From Dehalococcoidia bacterium (GTDB lineage: Bacteria > Chloroflexota > Dehalococcoidia > GIF9 > AB-539-J10): a stretch of DNA of 13,552 nt. Both the position numbers and the translations under genes were made by a program. Shown here piece by piece: positions 1-6,254 of the stretch (within the stretch, counting starts at the first letter, position 1; every line of letters begins with the position of its first letter). The stretch spans positions 1-13,552 of the forward strand of contig JAUXIH010000015.1 of the NCBI GenBank assembly GCA_030621105.1, given 5' to 3'. Under the pieces are notes generated by a model. It made no database searches, was not told where the DNA came from, and saw only the letters and a program-made list of their open reading frames with translations.

Positions 1-337
1 TCCCGAGCTTAGCAAAAATATGCTCATTCCTGGGGCTATTAATCTTGGCAATAACCTGGCGAACTTTAAACTTTTGCTTGGCAATCTGGCAGACTGCCAG
101 GTTGTCCTCATCCTCATCAGTAACAGCAATCAACATCTCTGCCCGGGATATCCCTGCCTTGGACAAAGCAGATATTTCACTGCCATCTCCACACAAGGCA
201 ACGCTACCAAGCTCTTCACGAATCTCATTGCATCTATCCTGCCTTTTCTCAACCATCAGCACTTCGTGTTCCAGTGCTATCAGCTTCCGGCATAGATAAT
301 ACCCCGTCTCCCCTCCACCAATAATCATGATATACAT
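1..337 (-). CDS. TrkA-N (RCK) domain NAD-binding protein, CeoC-like; partial, C-terminus beyond window edge
   Basis: Reading down from an ATG at 337, 112 codons are open to the window edge. The protein starts MYIMIIGGGETGYYLC, a Rossmann P-loop (GGGETG) like that of TrkA/CeoC N-terminal domains, and continues through a CGDG segment and AVTDEDEDN, both typical of RCK-N domains. Such domains bind NAD(H) or other nucleotides and gate potassium transporters from the cytoplasmic side. The ATG directly follows the TAG stop of the preceding trkA-like gene, and a GGAG six bases upstream supports this start over the ATG at 328. Whether a TrkA-C domain follows cannot be seen. With the gene upstream it forms a tandem TrkA-N pair like mycobacterial ceoB/ceoC (recalled, not searched). 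The family is clear; the transported ion and partner are inference. Confidence 0.85.
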   Translation of the reverse strand, partial: MYIMIIGGGETGYYLCRKLIALEHEVLMVEKRQDRCNEIREELGSVALCGDGSEISALSKAGISRAEMLIAVTDEDEDNLAVCQIAKQKFKVRQVIAKINSPRNEHIFAKLG

Positions 338-736
338 CTATTGCTCCAACTTCTCTTTGAGAAGTTTGGCGAAGATGATAGTAGGACTGAGTCCCTCGAG
401 CCCTAGAGTTTTATAAAACTCCTCACGTAGAGGGTCATAGATACGACAGAGAACTCTGGGTATATGAAATATCTCTTTGGCAATCTGAGCCGTCATGGCA
501 TTTTTATCATCCTCCCTGGTAACAGCAACGAATCCGTCAGCATCTGCAATGCCTGCCTTCCTCAACACCTCCTCATCAGTAGCATCTCCCAACAAGGTCG
601 TCCCCTTAAAATCAGAGGGGAGCTTCTCAAAGCTGCTGGCATCAGTATCTATGATAACAACCTGATGCCCATCAGTATCAAGCCTGCTGGCCAACTCAGC
701 CCCCATACGGCCACAACCTATGACAAAAACTTTCAT
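338..736 (-). CDS. TrkA-N (RCK) domain NAD-binding regulatory protein, CeoB-like
   Basis: A protein of 132 residues that starts MKVFVIGCGRMG: beta strand 1, then GxGxxG at residues 7-12. Acidic residues at the end of strand 2 (VIIDTD, D30 and D32) suit NAD binding. GDATDEEVL near 50-58 and AVTREDDKNA near 71-80 are typical RCK-N signatures. The chain ends soon after the Rossmann fold (SPTIIFAKLLKEKLEQ), so there is no separate TrkA-C domain; full E. coli TrkA has two N/C repeats. An ATG at 736 was chosen because it matches family N-termini; a GTG at 739 abuts the usp stop and is the alternative. No good Shine-Dalgarno is visible, so translation is probably coupled to the upstream gene. Likely role: a cytoplasmic nucleotide sensor for a transporter, by context the permease encoded upstream. 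Confidence 0.88.
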   Translation of the reverse strand: MKVFVIGCGRMGAELASRLDTDGHQVVIIDTDASSFEKLPSDFKGTTLLGDATDEEVLRKAGIADADGFVAVTREDDKNAMTAQIAKEIFHIPRVLCRIYDPLREEFYKTLGLEGLSPTIIFAKLLKEKLEQ

Positions 737-739
737 CAC

Positions 740-1171
740 TTATTCGGCAGGCTTATATCCACGATATACCAGAACTTGGCAGGGAGCCTCCTTGAGAACA
801 TAGGGAATAATGTCGCCCAAATCAAACTTGCCCCGAGGATTACGGTAACCAATCCCCATCACAACCAGGTCTACATTTCTCTGGACAACTTCATCAACAA
901 TGGCAGAACCAATATCCCTGGACTGTATCAAATCAGTGTCGATGTCATAACCAATATCGGCAGCAATATCCTCGGCATGGGTCAGAACTTCCTCTGCTTT
1001 TCCCGTTTCCTCGTCAACATGAGCATCTAGAGGAAGATCCCTTGCCACCTCAATAATATACAGCACATAAACCTTAGCCTTGGGCTTTTGTGCCACGGTA
1101 CAAGCCAATTTCAGAGCATCATCGTCAGCACCACGCCCTCTCACTGGAACCAGTATTTTCTTAACTATCAT
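740..1171 (-). CDS. Universal stress protein (UspA) fold protein
   Basis: A protein of 143 residues with the UspA alpha/beta layout: KKILVPVRGRGADDDALKLA at the N-terminus, VLYIIEV as strand 2, then DLVVMGIGYRNPRGKF and APCQVLVYR at the C-terminus. Usp proteins are small cytoplasmic dimers, and many bind ATP through a G-2x-G-9x-G-(S/T) loop. Here the loop reads MGIGY...LGD, so the second glycine and the final Ser/Thr are not in their usual places and ATP binding may be altered. The gene lies 30 bases after the permease stop and its own stop touches the next gene. Usp domains are known as partners of, or fusions to, APC-type transporters, so a regulatory role on the permease is a reasonable inference. 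The start ATG has only a weak ribosome site. Confidence 0.88.
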   Translation of the reverse strand: MIVKKILVPVRGRGADDDALKLACTVAQKPKAKVYVLYIIEVARDLPLDAHVDEETGKAEEVLTHAEDIAADIGYDIDTDLIQSRDIGSAIVDEVVQRNVDLVVMGIGYRNPRGKFDLGDIIPYVLKEAPCQVLVYRGYKPAE

Positions 1172-1201
1172 CGACTCGTGATATTACGCCGCTTTTTTTT
1201 T

Positions 1202-2698
1202 CTAGTCAACAGAAGCCTTAACCTCCTGGACTCTTCCCAGCAGTGGGAGCTTTTTGTGACGCCGAAACAGATAATATACAAGCATACCTATTGCCATCCA
1301 GCCAAATCCAATCCAGACAGTATCAAATTGCACAACCACAACCACTAGCCAAACAGCAACAGTAGCTATCAATCCCAAAATAGCAGTTATCGGTAAATAA
1401 TATCCCTGAAATTTAATATTGCCTCTTAACTTAAAGGGGCGCGGAAGCTCAGGGCATGTCATCCGCAATCGCAATATCGAGGCATGCGACAGAGCAAAGG
1501 AGAGCAAAGAACCAAAGGCATACAGGCCTCCCAGGATGATAAAAGTGTCTGGAGCAAAATAACCGGAACTAATCAACGCCATAGCCATGACAGCAAAAAT
1601 AATTATAGCCCGGTACGGGGTTTTAAACTTATGGTGTACTCGAGATAGAGCTAGCGGAATCAACTGAAATCTGCCCAGGGAAAATGTCAATCTCGATATA
1701 CCCATAAGTCCGGCATTGGTAGCCACTACTAATATGGTGGCTGCCAGTATAGCGACCAGCACAGGTAAAAACTTGCATAGTGCGAGCAACAATCCCTGTG
1801 CCATGCCTTCCCCAATCAAGACAACCGATAGTTGCTGAGCGATACCTGCTACAGGATCCCGCGCCCATTCCATAGCTAGCTCCGATGGAGTCATCGCCGA
1901 GAAGCCCGCCACAGATATACCAGCAAACAGAACCAACACTACCACCATCATTAAAAGCAGTGCCCTAGGGGCATTAACAGCAGGCCTCTTGGTTTCCTCA
2001 GACAGCTGAGAAATTGTCTCTACCCCAGTATAGGCAATACTGGCCACGGCAATACCAAAAACCAAACTGGACCACGAGGGCCAATAGTCAATCACGCGAT
2101 GCCACAATAGCTGCGGCTGTAATAAAAATACTACTGCCAGGACGATGATGACAACCTGCGTACACACATCCAGAATGGCAAAAGCAACATTCAAGATCGA
2201 AGACTCCTTGATACCAACAATATTTAGCAACATCAAGAAAAAGACAATCGCTATGGCAGCAGATGTCCCGAGGATGGCAGAATCTTTCAGTGGTGCCCAG
2301 AAATACCCCAGATAGGAAGGCACCGCATAGGCTGAAATAGCTATGGTAACAATATAGCTAAATGCCAACGCCCACCCAGCAATGGAACCAGCTAAATCAT
2401 TAAATCCGTGACGAGCGAAGCTGGCCGAGCCTCCAGCTCCAGGAAGCATGGCTGTACCCTCAGCATAGGAGAGAGCCGTAAATATAAAAAATACGCCAGC
2501 GATAAGCAGGCAAATGGGGGTTGCTCCCAGAGCAACCAACGCCACTAGTCCCAGAGCATAATATATGGAAGAACCAACATTGCCATAGCCAGCGCCAAAC
2601 AAACCAGAAACCCCCAAGGCTCGTATCAAAGGATGGGCTTTGGTTCGAGGACGATGAACAAACTTGTCACCGGGCTTGGGCTGCCAGTCAGCTTGCAA
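1202..2698 (-). CDS. APC-superfamily permease (amino acid/polyamine/organocation type), substrate unknown
   Basis: A protein of 498 residues dominated by long hydrophobic stretches, about 12 probable membrane helices. TM1 contains GAGYGNVGSSIYYALG (about 35-50), the broken-helix substrate region of APC permeases; YAEGTAMLPGAGGS (78-91) and GVETISQLSEETKRP (225-239) are family signatures. The start is a TTG at 2698 with AAGGTG eight bases upstream; a stop lies five codons further up and no ATG is near, so TTG is probably real. The gene leads a minus-strand operon with usp and two TrkA-N genes, behind a strong predicted promoter. Substrate could be an amino acid or a cation: APC-fold KimA/KUP proteins move potassium, and the RCK and Usp neighbours would suit that, but the typical KimA TM1 signature is not seen. 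Family confident, substrate unknown. Confidence 0.9.
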   Translation of the reverse strand: MQADWQPKPGDKFVHRPRTKAHPLIRALGVSGLFGAGYGNVGSSIYYALGLVALVALGATPICLLIAGVFFIFTALSYAEGTAMLPGAGGSASFARHGFNDLAGSIAGWALAFSYIVTIAISAYAVPSYLGYFWAPLKDSAILGTSAAIAIVFFLMLLNIVGIKESSILNVAFAILDVCTQVVIIVLAVVFLLQPQLLWHRVIDYWPSWSSLVFGIAVASIAYTGVETISQLSEETKRPAVNAPRALLLMMVVVLVLFAGISVAGFSAMTPSELAMEWARDPVAGIAQQLSVVLIGEGMAQGLLLALCKFLPVLVAILAATILVVATNAGLMGISRLTFSLGRFQLIPLALSRVHHKFKTPYRAIIIFAVMAMALISSGYFAPDTFIILGGLYAFGSLLSFALSHASILRLRMTCPELPRPFKLRGNIKFQGYYLPITAILGLIATVAVWLVVVVVQFDTVWIGFGWMAIGMLVYYLFRRHKKLPLLGRVQEVKASVD

Positions 2699-2720
2699 GC
2701 TTAGAGCACCTTACAACTTA

Positions 2721-2837
2721 TCATGCTGTTCCCAATTGCGGGGGATTGTAATTTGTTACACGGGCATTGTCAATATGAAATGCCGACGACATTATTATTA
2801 CAATGATAAACATGACCATGAGAAGACCAATAACCAT
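2721..2837 (-). CDS. Possible small membrane protein, 38 residues
   Basis: An open frame of 38 codons (ATG at 2837, TGA at 2723-2721) lies between ybaB and the permease, starting 20 bases after the ybaB stop. Residues 2-17 are almost entirely hydrophobic (MVIGLLMVMFIIVII), followed by a polar tail ending NPPQLGTA, the layout of a single-pass micro-membrane protein. No Shine-Dalgarno is evident, and the predicted permease promoter falls inside the frame, so the ORF could be a chance reading of AT-rich leader DNA. No family is recognised. If real it might be co-transcribed with ybaB or act with the permease; both are guesses. Confidence 0.3.
   Translation of the reverse strand: MVIGLLMVMFIIVIIMSSAFHIDNARVTNYNPPQLGTA
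2745..2773 (-). promoter_or_regulatory. Sigma-70 type promoter for the permease-usp-trkA operon
   Basis: On the minus strand a perfect -35 box TTGACA (2773-2768) is followed after exactly 17 bases by TACAAT (2750-2745). Transcription would begin near 2738, giving a leader of about 40 bases before the TTG start of the permease. This is the best match to a housekeeping promoter in the window. The leader shows no riboswitch structure that I recognise. Confidence 0.7.
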
Positions 2838-2857
2838 AGTGGATATACGTTACCACA

Positions 2858-3160
2858 TCAAACACCGGGTATATTAAGCCCTCCACTCAGGATATTGAAT
2901 CGTTTACTGGCCAGCTCCTGGGACTTCTGAATGGCCTCATTCATAGCAGTCATCACCATGTCCTGCAATAACTCAACATCATTATCGGTAATCACTCCAG
3001 GAGCTATTTCTACCGAGCGAACCTTTTGATGTCCATCAATAACAACCTTCACTGCCCCTCCTCCACTACTTGCCTCCAAGGTAACTTCTCCCAGTTCCTG
3101 TTGAACCTTGGTCATTTTCTCCTGAAGTTGCTGCGCCTGACGCAATAAGGACTTATCCAT
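2858..3160 (-). CDS. ybaB: YbaB/EbfC family nucleoid-associated protein
   Basis: A protein of 100 residues, the normal length for the family. It starts with a charged helix (LLRQAQQLQEKMTKVQQELGEV), then EASSGGGAVKVVIDGHQKVRSVEI, the characteristic beta region, and a C-terminal helix. YbaB/EbfC proteins are small dimeric DNA-binding proteins that coat the nucleoid. The ATG at 3160 lies inside the end of dnaX: the genes overlap by 8 bases, implying translational coupling, and a G-rich stretch (GGGGGG) lies 11 bases upstream. The dnaX-ybaB pairing is common in bacteria. The usual third member, recR, is absent; a permease operon follows instead. Confidence 0.95.
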   Translation of the reverse strand: MDKSLLRQAQQLQEKMTKVQQELGEVTLEASSGGGAVKVVIDGHQKVRSVEIAPGVITDNDVELLQDMVMTAMNEAIQKSQELASKRFNILSGGLNIPGV

Positions 3161-4757
3161 TTTCGATCTTACCCCCCATTTCCAGCGCCGCCTGAATTAA
3201 GGGACTACCTTTACTGCGCTTCAGCGACGTGTTTTTTTTAGAATCAATCAATACACACTTTATAGCATAAGGCCTGCCAAAAATCTCTTTGATTTTTTTC
3301 TCCACCAAACTCTTATACTTGGGCTCCTCGATCTTTTCCTTGTGAAAAGGATAATAAAATCCCAATACCAGAGTGTCATTATCAATACCTATCGGCTCGC
3401 AGGCACTCCGTAAAAGCGCATCCAGGGTACCTCCTGAGCCCTCCCCCCGTAAAGAATCGATGAACCTCTTCCATTGACCATGAAAATAATCGATATCACC
3501 AGTGTCGCTTTCACCTACAGTACTGGAAACATCCTCGGAAACAGGAGGCTTGCTCGGCGAAGAAGATGCGGTAGGGCTCGGTGATAAGACAACAGCCTCC
3601 TCCATCTCTTCCCCCTTCGCCGCTTGCTCTATCGTCTCTGAACTCGAAGCCGACGACTCACCATGGACTACAACTGGAGACAACGAGCACTCCACCAGGG
3701 CTAATTCCAAGGGCAACGTGGAATAGCCATTGCCGCGAAAATCAATATCAGCAAAGCGCTTGACCGCTCGCAGCAAGAAACCAACGTCGACTTCAGTCAC
3801 CAATCGTTCCATCTCTGCCAGATCATCAGCTGCGACGTCCAGAATCTCACCACATCGAGTCTTGGCCAATAACAAGCCGCGTAGCTCCTTCACCAATCCC
3901 TGGGTAAATTGGCGCAGATTCACAGCATCACTGCCAACCATATTGATAATCTTCAAACCAGTGGAAACATCCTTATTAACTATGCTTGCGACCAGAGGTC
4001 TGATCCTCGAATCTTCACTAACGCCAAGCATCTCCTCAACTTGACCAGCATCAACCTCACGACCATGATAAGCAATTAACTGCTGTAATATGTTCTCCGC
4101 GTCTCGAAGGCTTCCACCAGCTACATGGGCAATGAGTCTCAACGACTCAGGAGTAATGGTTATATTTTCACTATGACTTATCCCCTCCAACTTGGTGGCT
4201 ATAGCATCCTGCGGTAAACGGCGAAAATCAAATCTCTGGCATCGCGACATGATGGTGGATATGACTTTGTGAGGCTCCGTTGTGGCCAAGATGAAAATAA
4301 CATGCCCTGGAGGTTCCTCCAGGGTTTTCAATAACGCATTGGCCGCTGCCTCAGTAAGCATATGTACTTCATCTATGATATATACCTTGTACCTGGCCCG
4401 CTGCGGCGAGTAATTGACCTTCTCCCTGAGACTACGAATATCATCAATGCCGCGATTGCTGGCAGCATCTATCTCAATCACGTCCAAAGCCCTGCCTTCA
4501 GTGATTGAGGTGCAGATATCACAAGTATTACACGGCTCTCCCCCCTTCTGCTGGGGGCAATTCACGGCCTTGGCCAAAATACGAGCCGTGCTGGTTTTTC
4601 CTGTACCTCGAGGACCACAAAAGAGATACGCATGCCCTATTTCTCCCTTCTCAACAGCATGACACAAGGTCTCAGTCACCACATGCTGTCCCACAACCTG
4701 GGCCAAGGTTTGCGGGCGCCACTTACGATAAAGAACTTCCCATCCCATAGACACCAC
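3153..4757 (-). CDS. dnaX: DNA polymerase III clamp-loader subunit gamma/tau
   Basis: An AAA+ ATPase of 534 residues that forms the motor of the clamp loader placing the beta sliding clamp on DNA. Seen in order: VLYRKWRPQ at the start, Walker A GPRGTGKT (48-55), a zinc module with Cys67, 76, 79 and 82, Walker B IIDEVHML (127-134), the SRC motif with its arginine finger (171-173) and sensor 2 GGSLRDAEN (214-222). A Ser/Pro/Glu-rich linker (about 365-420) leads to a C-terminal domain, so this is the tau-like form, shorter than E. coli tau (643). The GTG at 4757 has GGAG eight bases upstream; an ATG at 4748 is the alternative. Two long A-runs near the 3' end (3232-3239, 3293-3299) could permit slippage. 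It follows the DUF5667 gene by 33 bases and overlaps ybaB. Confidence 0.97.
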   Translation of the reverse strand: MVSMGWEVLYRKWRPQTLAQVVGQHVVTETLCHAVEKGEIGHAYLFCGPRGTGKTSTARILAKAVNCPQQKGGEPCNTCDICTSITEGRALDVIEIDAASNRGIDDIRSLREKVNYSPQRARYKVYIIDEVHMLTEAAANALLKTLEEPPGHVIFILATTEPHKVISTIMSRCQRFDFRRLPQDAIATKLEGISHSENITITPESLRLIAHVAGGSLRDAENILQQLIAYHGREVDAGQVEEMLGVSEDSRIRPLVASIVNKDVSTGLKIINMVGSDAVNLRQFTQGLVKELRGLLLAKTRCGEILDVAADDLAEMERLVTEVDVGFLLRAVKRFADIDFRGNGYSTLPLELALVECSLSPVVVHGESSASSSETIEQAAKGEEMEEAVVLSPSPTASSSPSKPPVSEDVSSTVGESDTGDIDYFHGQWKRFIDSLRGEGSGGTLDALLRSACEPIGIDNDTLVLGFYYPFHKEKIEEPKYKSLVEKKIKEIFGRPYAIKCVLIDSKKNTSLKRSKGSPLIQAALEMGGKIENG

Positions 4758-4790
4758 TTATTATACTCCGGTTACTACCCCTCCAAAAGG

Positions 4791-5603
4791 CTAGTCACCC
4801 TCCAGCATGAGCAGTGTATCATCATAAGCCTGACTTGTGTCTCTTATGGCCTGTTCCAGACTGGGTAAGGCCATCAATGAACTTTGTGACAAGGCATCAT
4901 TCAATTCATGCAGGCTTTTCTCTCGACTCTGGTGTAACAATTCTATTACCTCGGTAACTTCACCTTTTTCCGCACTCCCCATCCAGGAATTCTCAGTGGA
5001 AGGCAATTGGGAATCTCCTCCCTGAAAATTCTTCATTGCCCGAGACCCAAAAATTACATAATTCAACTGATTTCCAATTTCATCGGTCAAAGCAGGTATA
5101 GATTCAGTTTTGCCCTCTCGAGCCAACCACGCGATCTCATCTGCTCTCCTCTCGGCAAATTGAATGTGCAATTTCGCATCATGCACATCAGATACAGAGG
5201 CCATCAGCCTTACCTTCTCCGTGGCCAGCTTTATCGTATAAAGGGACTCACCAGGCAAAGCCCCAGCAGATGCCATGACCATCCCCATACTGGAAAACAA
5301 CACCAGCACAACAGCTATCATAGCCACAGCCCAATGCCTATGCCAGGCGAAAAAGCTCCATCCCCATCCCTTTCTGGCTTGTCTATCACAATATAACTGT
5401 TCCAGATAGTCATAAACCCTGGCTTTATACTCCACTCCTGGTTTAATGGCAGAGCAACTTCGTCGAACAGCAATGGTAGTCTGCAACAACGGCTTCAACT
5501 CAGAAGCCTGCTCCGGATAATCCCTAAGGCAATCATCCACTCTATCACCGGCAGATAACCGCTCTATACATCGAACCAATACATCCTGCATTTGCTGTGT
5601 CAT
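4791..5603 (-). CDS. DUF5667-domain single-pass membrane protein, putative partner (anti-sigma-like) of the ECF sigma factor
   Basis: A protein of about 270 residues. The N-terminal cytoplasmic part (1-88) holds DCLRDYPEQASELKPLLQTT, a segment common before DUF5667 domains. One membrane helix spans about 91-112 (WAVAMIAVVLVLFSS), followed by GALPGESLYTIKLATEKVRL (114-133) and a helical ERRADEIAWL segment, the DUF5667 signature; the rest is helical and probably outside the membrane. The gene starts just after the sigma stop (ATG at 5603; TTG at 5606 is possible, with GAGG eight bases before it), so the two are co-translated. Cytoplasmic N-terminus, one helix and an outer sensor domain are the layout of a membrane anti-sigma factor, but no zinc-binding ZAS motif is seen, so that role rests on context. 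Not a transporter or enzyme by any visible motif. Confidence 0.75.
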   Translation of the reverse strand: MTQQMQDVLVRCIERLSAGDRVDDCLRDYPEQASELKPLLQTTIAVRRSCSAIKPGVEYKARVYDYLEQLYCDRQARKGWGWSFFAWHRHWAVAMIAVVLVLFSSMGMVMASAGALPGESLYTIKLATEKVRLMASVSDVHDAKLHIQFAERRADEIAWLAREGKTESIPALTDEIGNQLNYVIFGSRAMKNFQGGDSQLPSTENSWMGSAEKGEVTEVIELLHQSREKSLHELNDALSQSSLMALPSLEQAIRDTSQAYDDTLLMLEGD

Positions 5604-5606
5604 CAA

Positions 5607-6146
5607 CTATTTATCCTCAAGCACCATATTCCTCAGCGCCATTATCCCTGTGTACTGTAAAGCCTTAATCGTTCCTTGTTTTTTCCCCAAGGCATTAGCT
5701 GTCTCGGCAATGGAAAGTTCGGAGCTAAAACGGAGGATAATTACTTCCCTTTGCGCTGGAGACAATTTGTCGATCAACCCAGCCAGTTTCTCAGTCTCAA
5801 GCTTCCGTTCAGTGATATCCGCAGGACCCGATTCTGCATGCAGAGTAATATTGTCATCCAGTTCCTGTGTCACCACTTTATCCCGCTTCCTCAGGTAATC
5901 AATAACCTGGTTGCGAGCAATGCGAAACAGCCAGGAGATAAAGGGCAAATTCCGCCAGCGATATGAGGAAATCGCTCCCATAGCCTTAACAAACACCTCT
6001 TGGGTTAAATCCTCAGCTTCAGATATATTTCCTACTCTCAGGTAAATATAGCGATATATCCTATCGAAGTTTGTCTCATAGAGCTGAGTAAAAGCTTCCC
6101 CATCCCCCTTTATTGCTCGAGCGACTACATCTTTCTCACTAGACAT
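5607..6146 (-). CDS. ECF-type RNA polymerase sigma-70 factor
   Basis: A protein of 179 residues with only regions 2 and 4. Region 2 covers about 19-88, including YETNFDRIYRYIYLRVG, EAEDLTQEVFVKA (-10 recognition and core binding) and WLFRIARNQVIDYLRKR. Region 4 covers about 121-172, with LSPAQREVIILRF and the helix-turn-helix ELSIAETANALGKKQGTIKA. ECF factors direct RNA polymerase to a small regulon, usually held inactive by a co-encoded membrane protein; the DUF5667 gene begins three bases after this stop and is the obvious candidate. The ATG at 6146 has no Shine-Dalgarno, a TATAAT box lies 13 bases upstream, and an inverted repeat spans the start codon. The regulon cannot be deduced here. 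Replication genes dnaX and ybaB follow on the same strand. Confidence 0.95.
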   Translation of the reverse strand: MSSEKDVVARAIKGDGEAFTQLYETNFDRIYRYIYLRVGNISEAEDLTQEVFVKAMGAISSYRWRNLPFISWLFRIARNQVIDYLRKRDKVVTQELDDNITLHAESGPADITERKLETEKLAGLIDKLSPAQREVIILRFSSELSIAETANALGKKQGTIKALQYTGIMALRNMVLEDK

Positions 6147-6160
6147 CGGCGTGATGTCTA
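6140..6160. repeat. Perfect 8-bp inverted repeat spanning the sigma-factor start codon
   Basis: Arms TAGACATC (6140-6147) and GATGTCTA (6153-6160) are exact reverse complements separated by GGCGT. The left arm contains the sigma gene's start codon and the right arm shares one base with the TATAAT box. It could be an operator for a dimeric repressor or autoregulator, or an RNA hairpin that hides the start codon. The sequence symmetry is certain; function is inference. Confidence 0.6.
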
Positions 6161-6165
6161 TTATA
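6160..6165 (-). promoter_or_regulatory. Candidate -10 box for the sigma/DUF5667 operon
   Basis: Minus-strand TATAAT lies 13 bases before the sigma ATG. No good TTGACA is found 16-18 bases upstream (the region reads TTCCTT). A start about seven bases after the box would leave a leader of only about six bases, which fits the missing ribosome site. No clear ECF-type promoter motif was seen, so autoregulation by this sigma is not supported. Confidence 0.5.
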
Positions 6166-6254
6166 GTGAAAACGAAAGGAATAAGGAAAAGTTTATGGGG
6201 CTAACATATATAGTGCATTCCCGCCCAAACAGCACTCACTGCTACCAGGATATT

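Noticed and set aside
464..1030. Plus-strand open frame of 188 codons
   Set aside because: Antisense to the TrkA-N and Usp genes, which are clear family members; the frame is a shadow of their codon bias.
1181..1201. T9 run after a short CGTG/TACG inverted repeat, resembling a plus-strand terminator
   Set aside because: The stem has a wobble pair and few G-C pairs, and no plus-strand gene precedes it. On the minus strand it is an A-run just after the permease stop.
2699..2857. Riboswitch upstream of the permease, for example a c-di-AMP element
   Set aside because: The predicted leader is only about 40 bases and I see none of the conserved riboswitch blocks; the promoter lies too close to the gene.
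6214..6254. AGCA/TGCT hairpin after the gap stop as a possible terminator
   Set aside because: The stem is only four pairs and is followed by GTTTG rather than a T-tract, so it is too weak to annotate.
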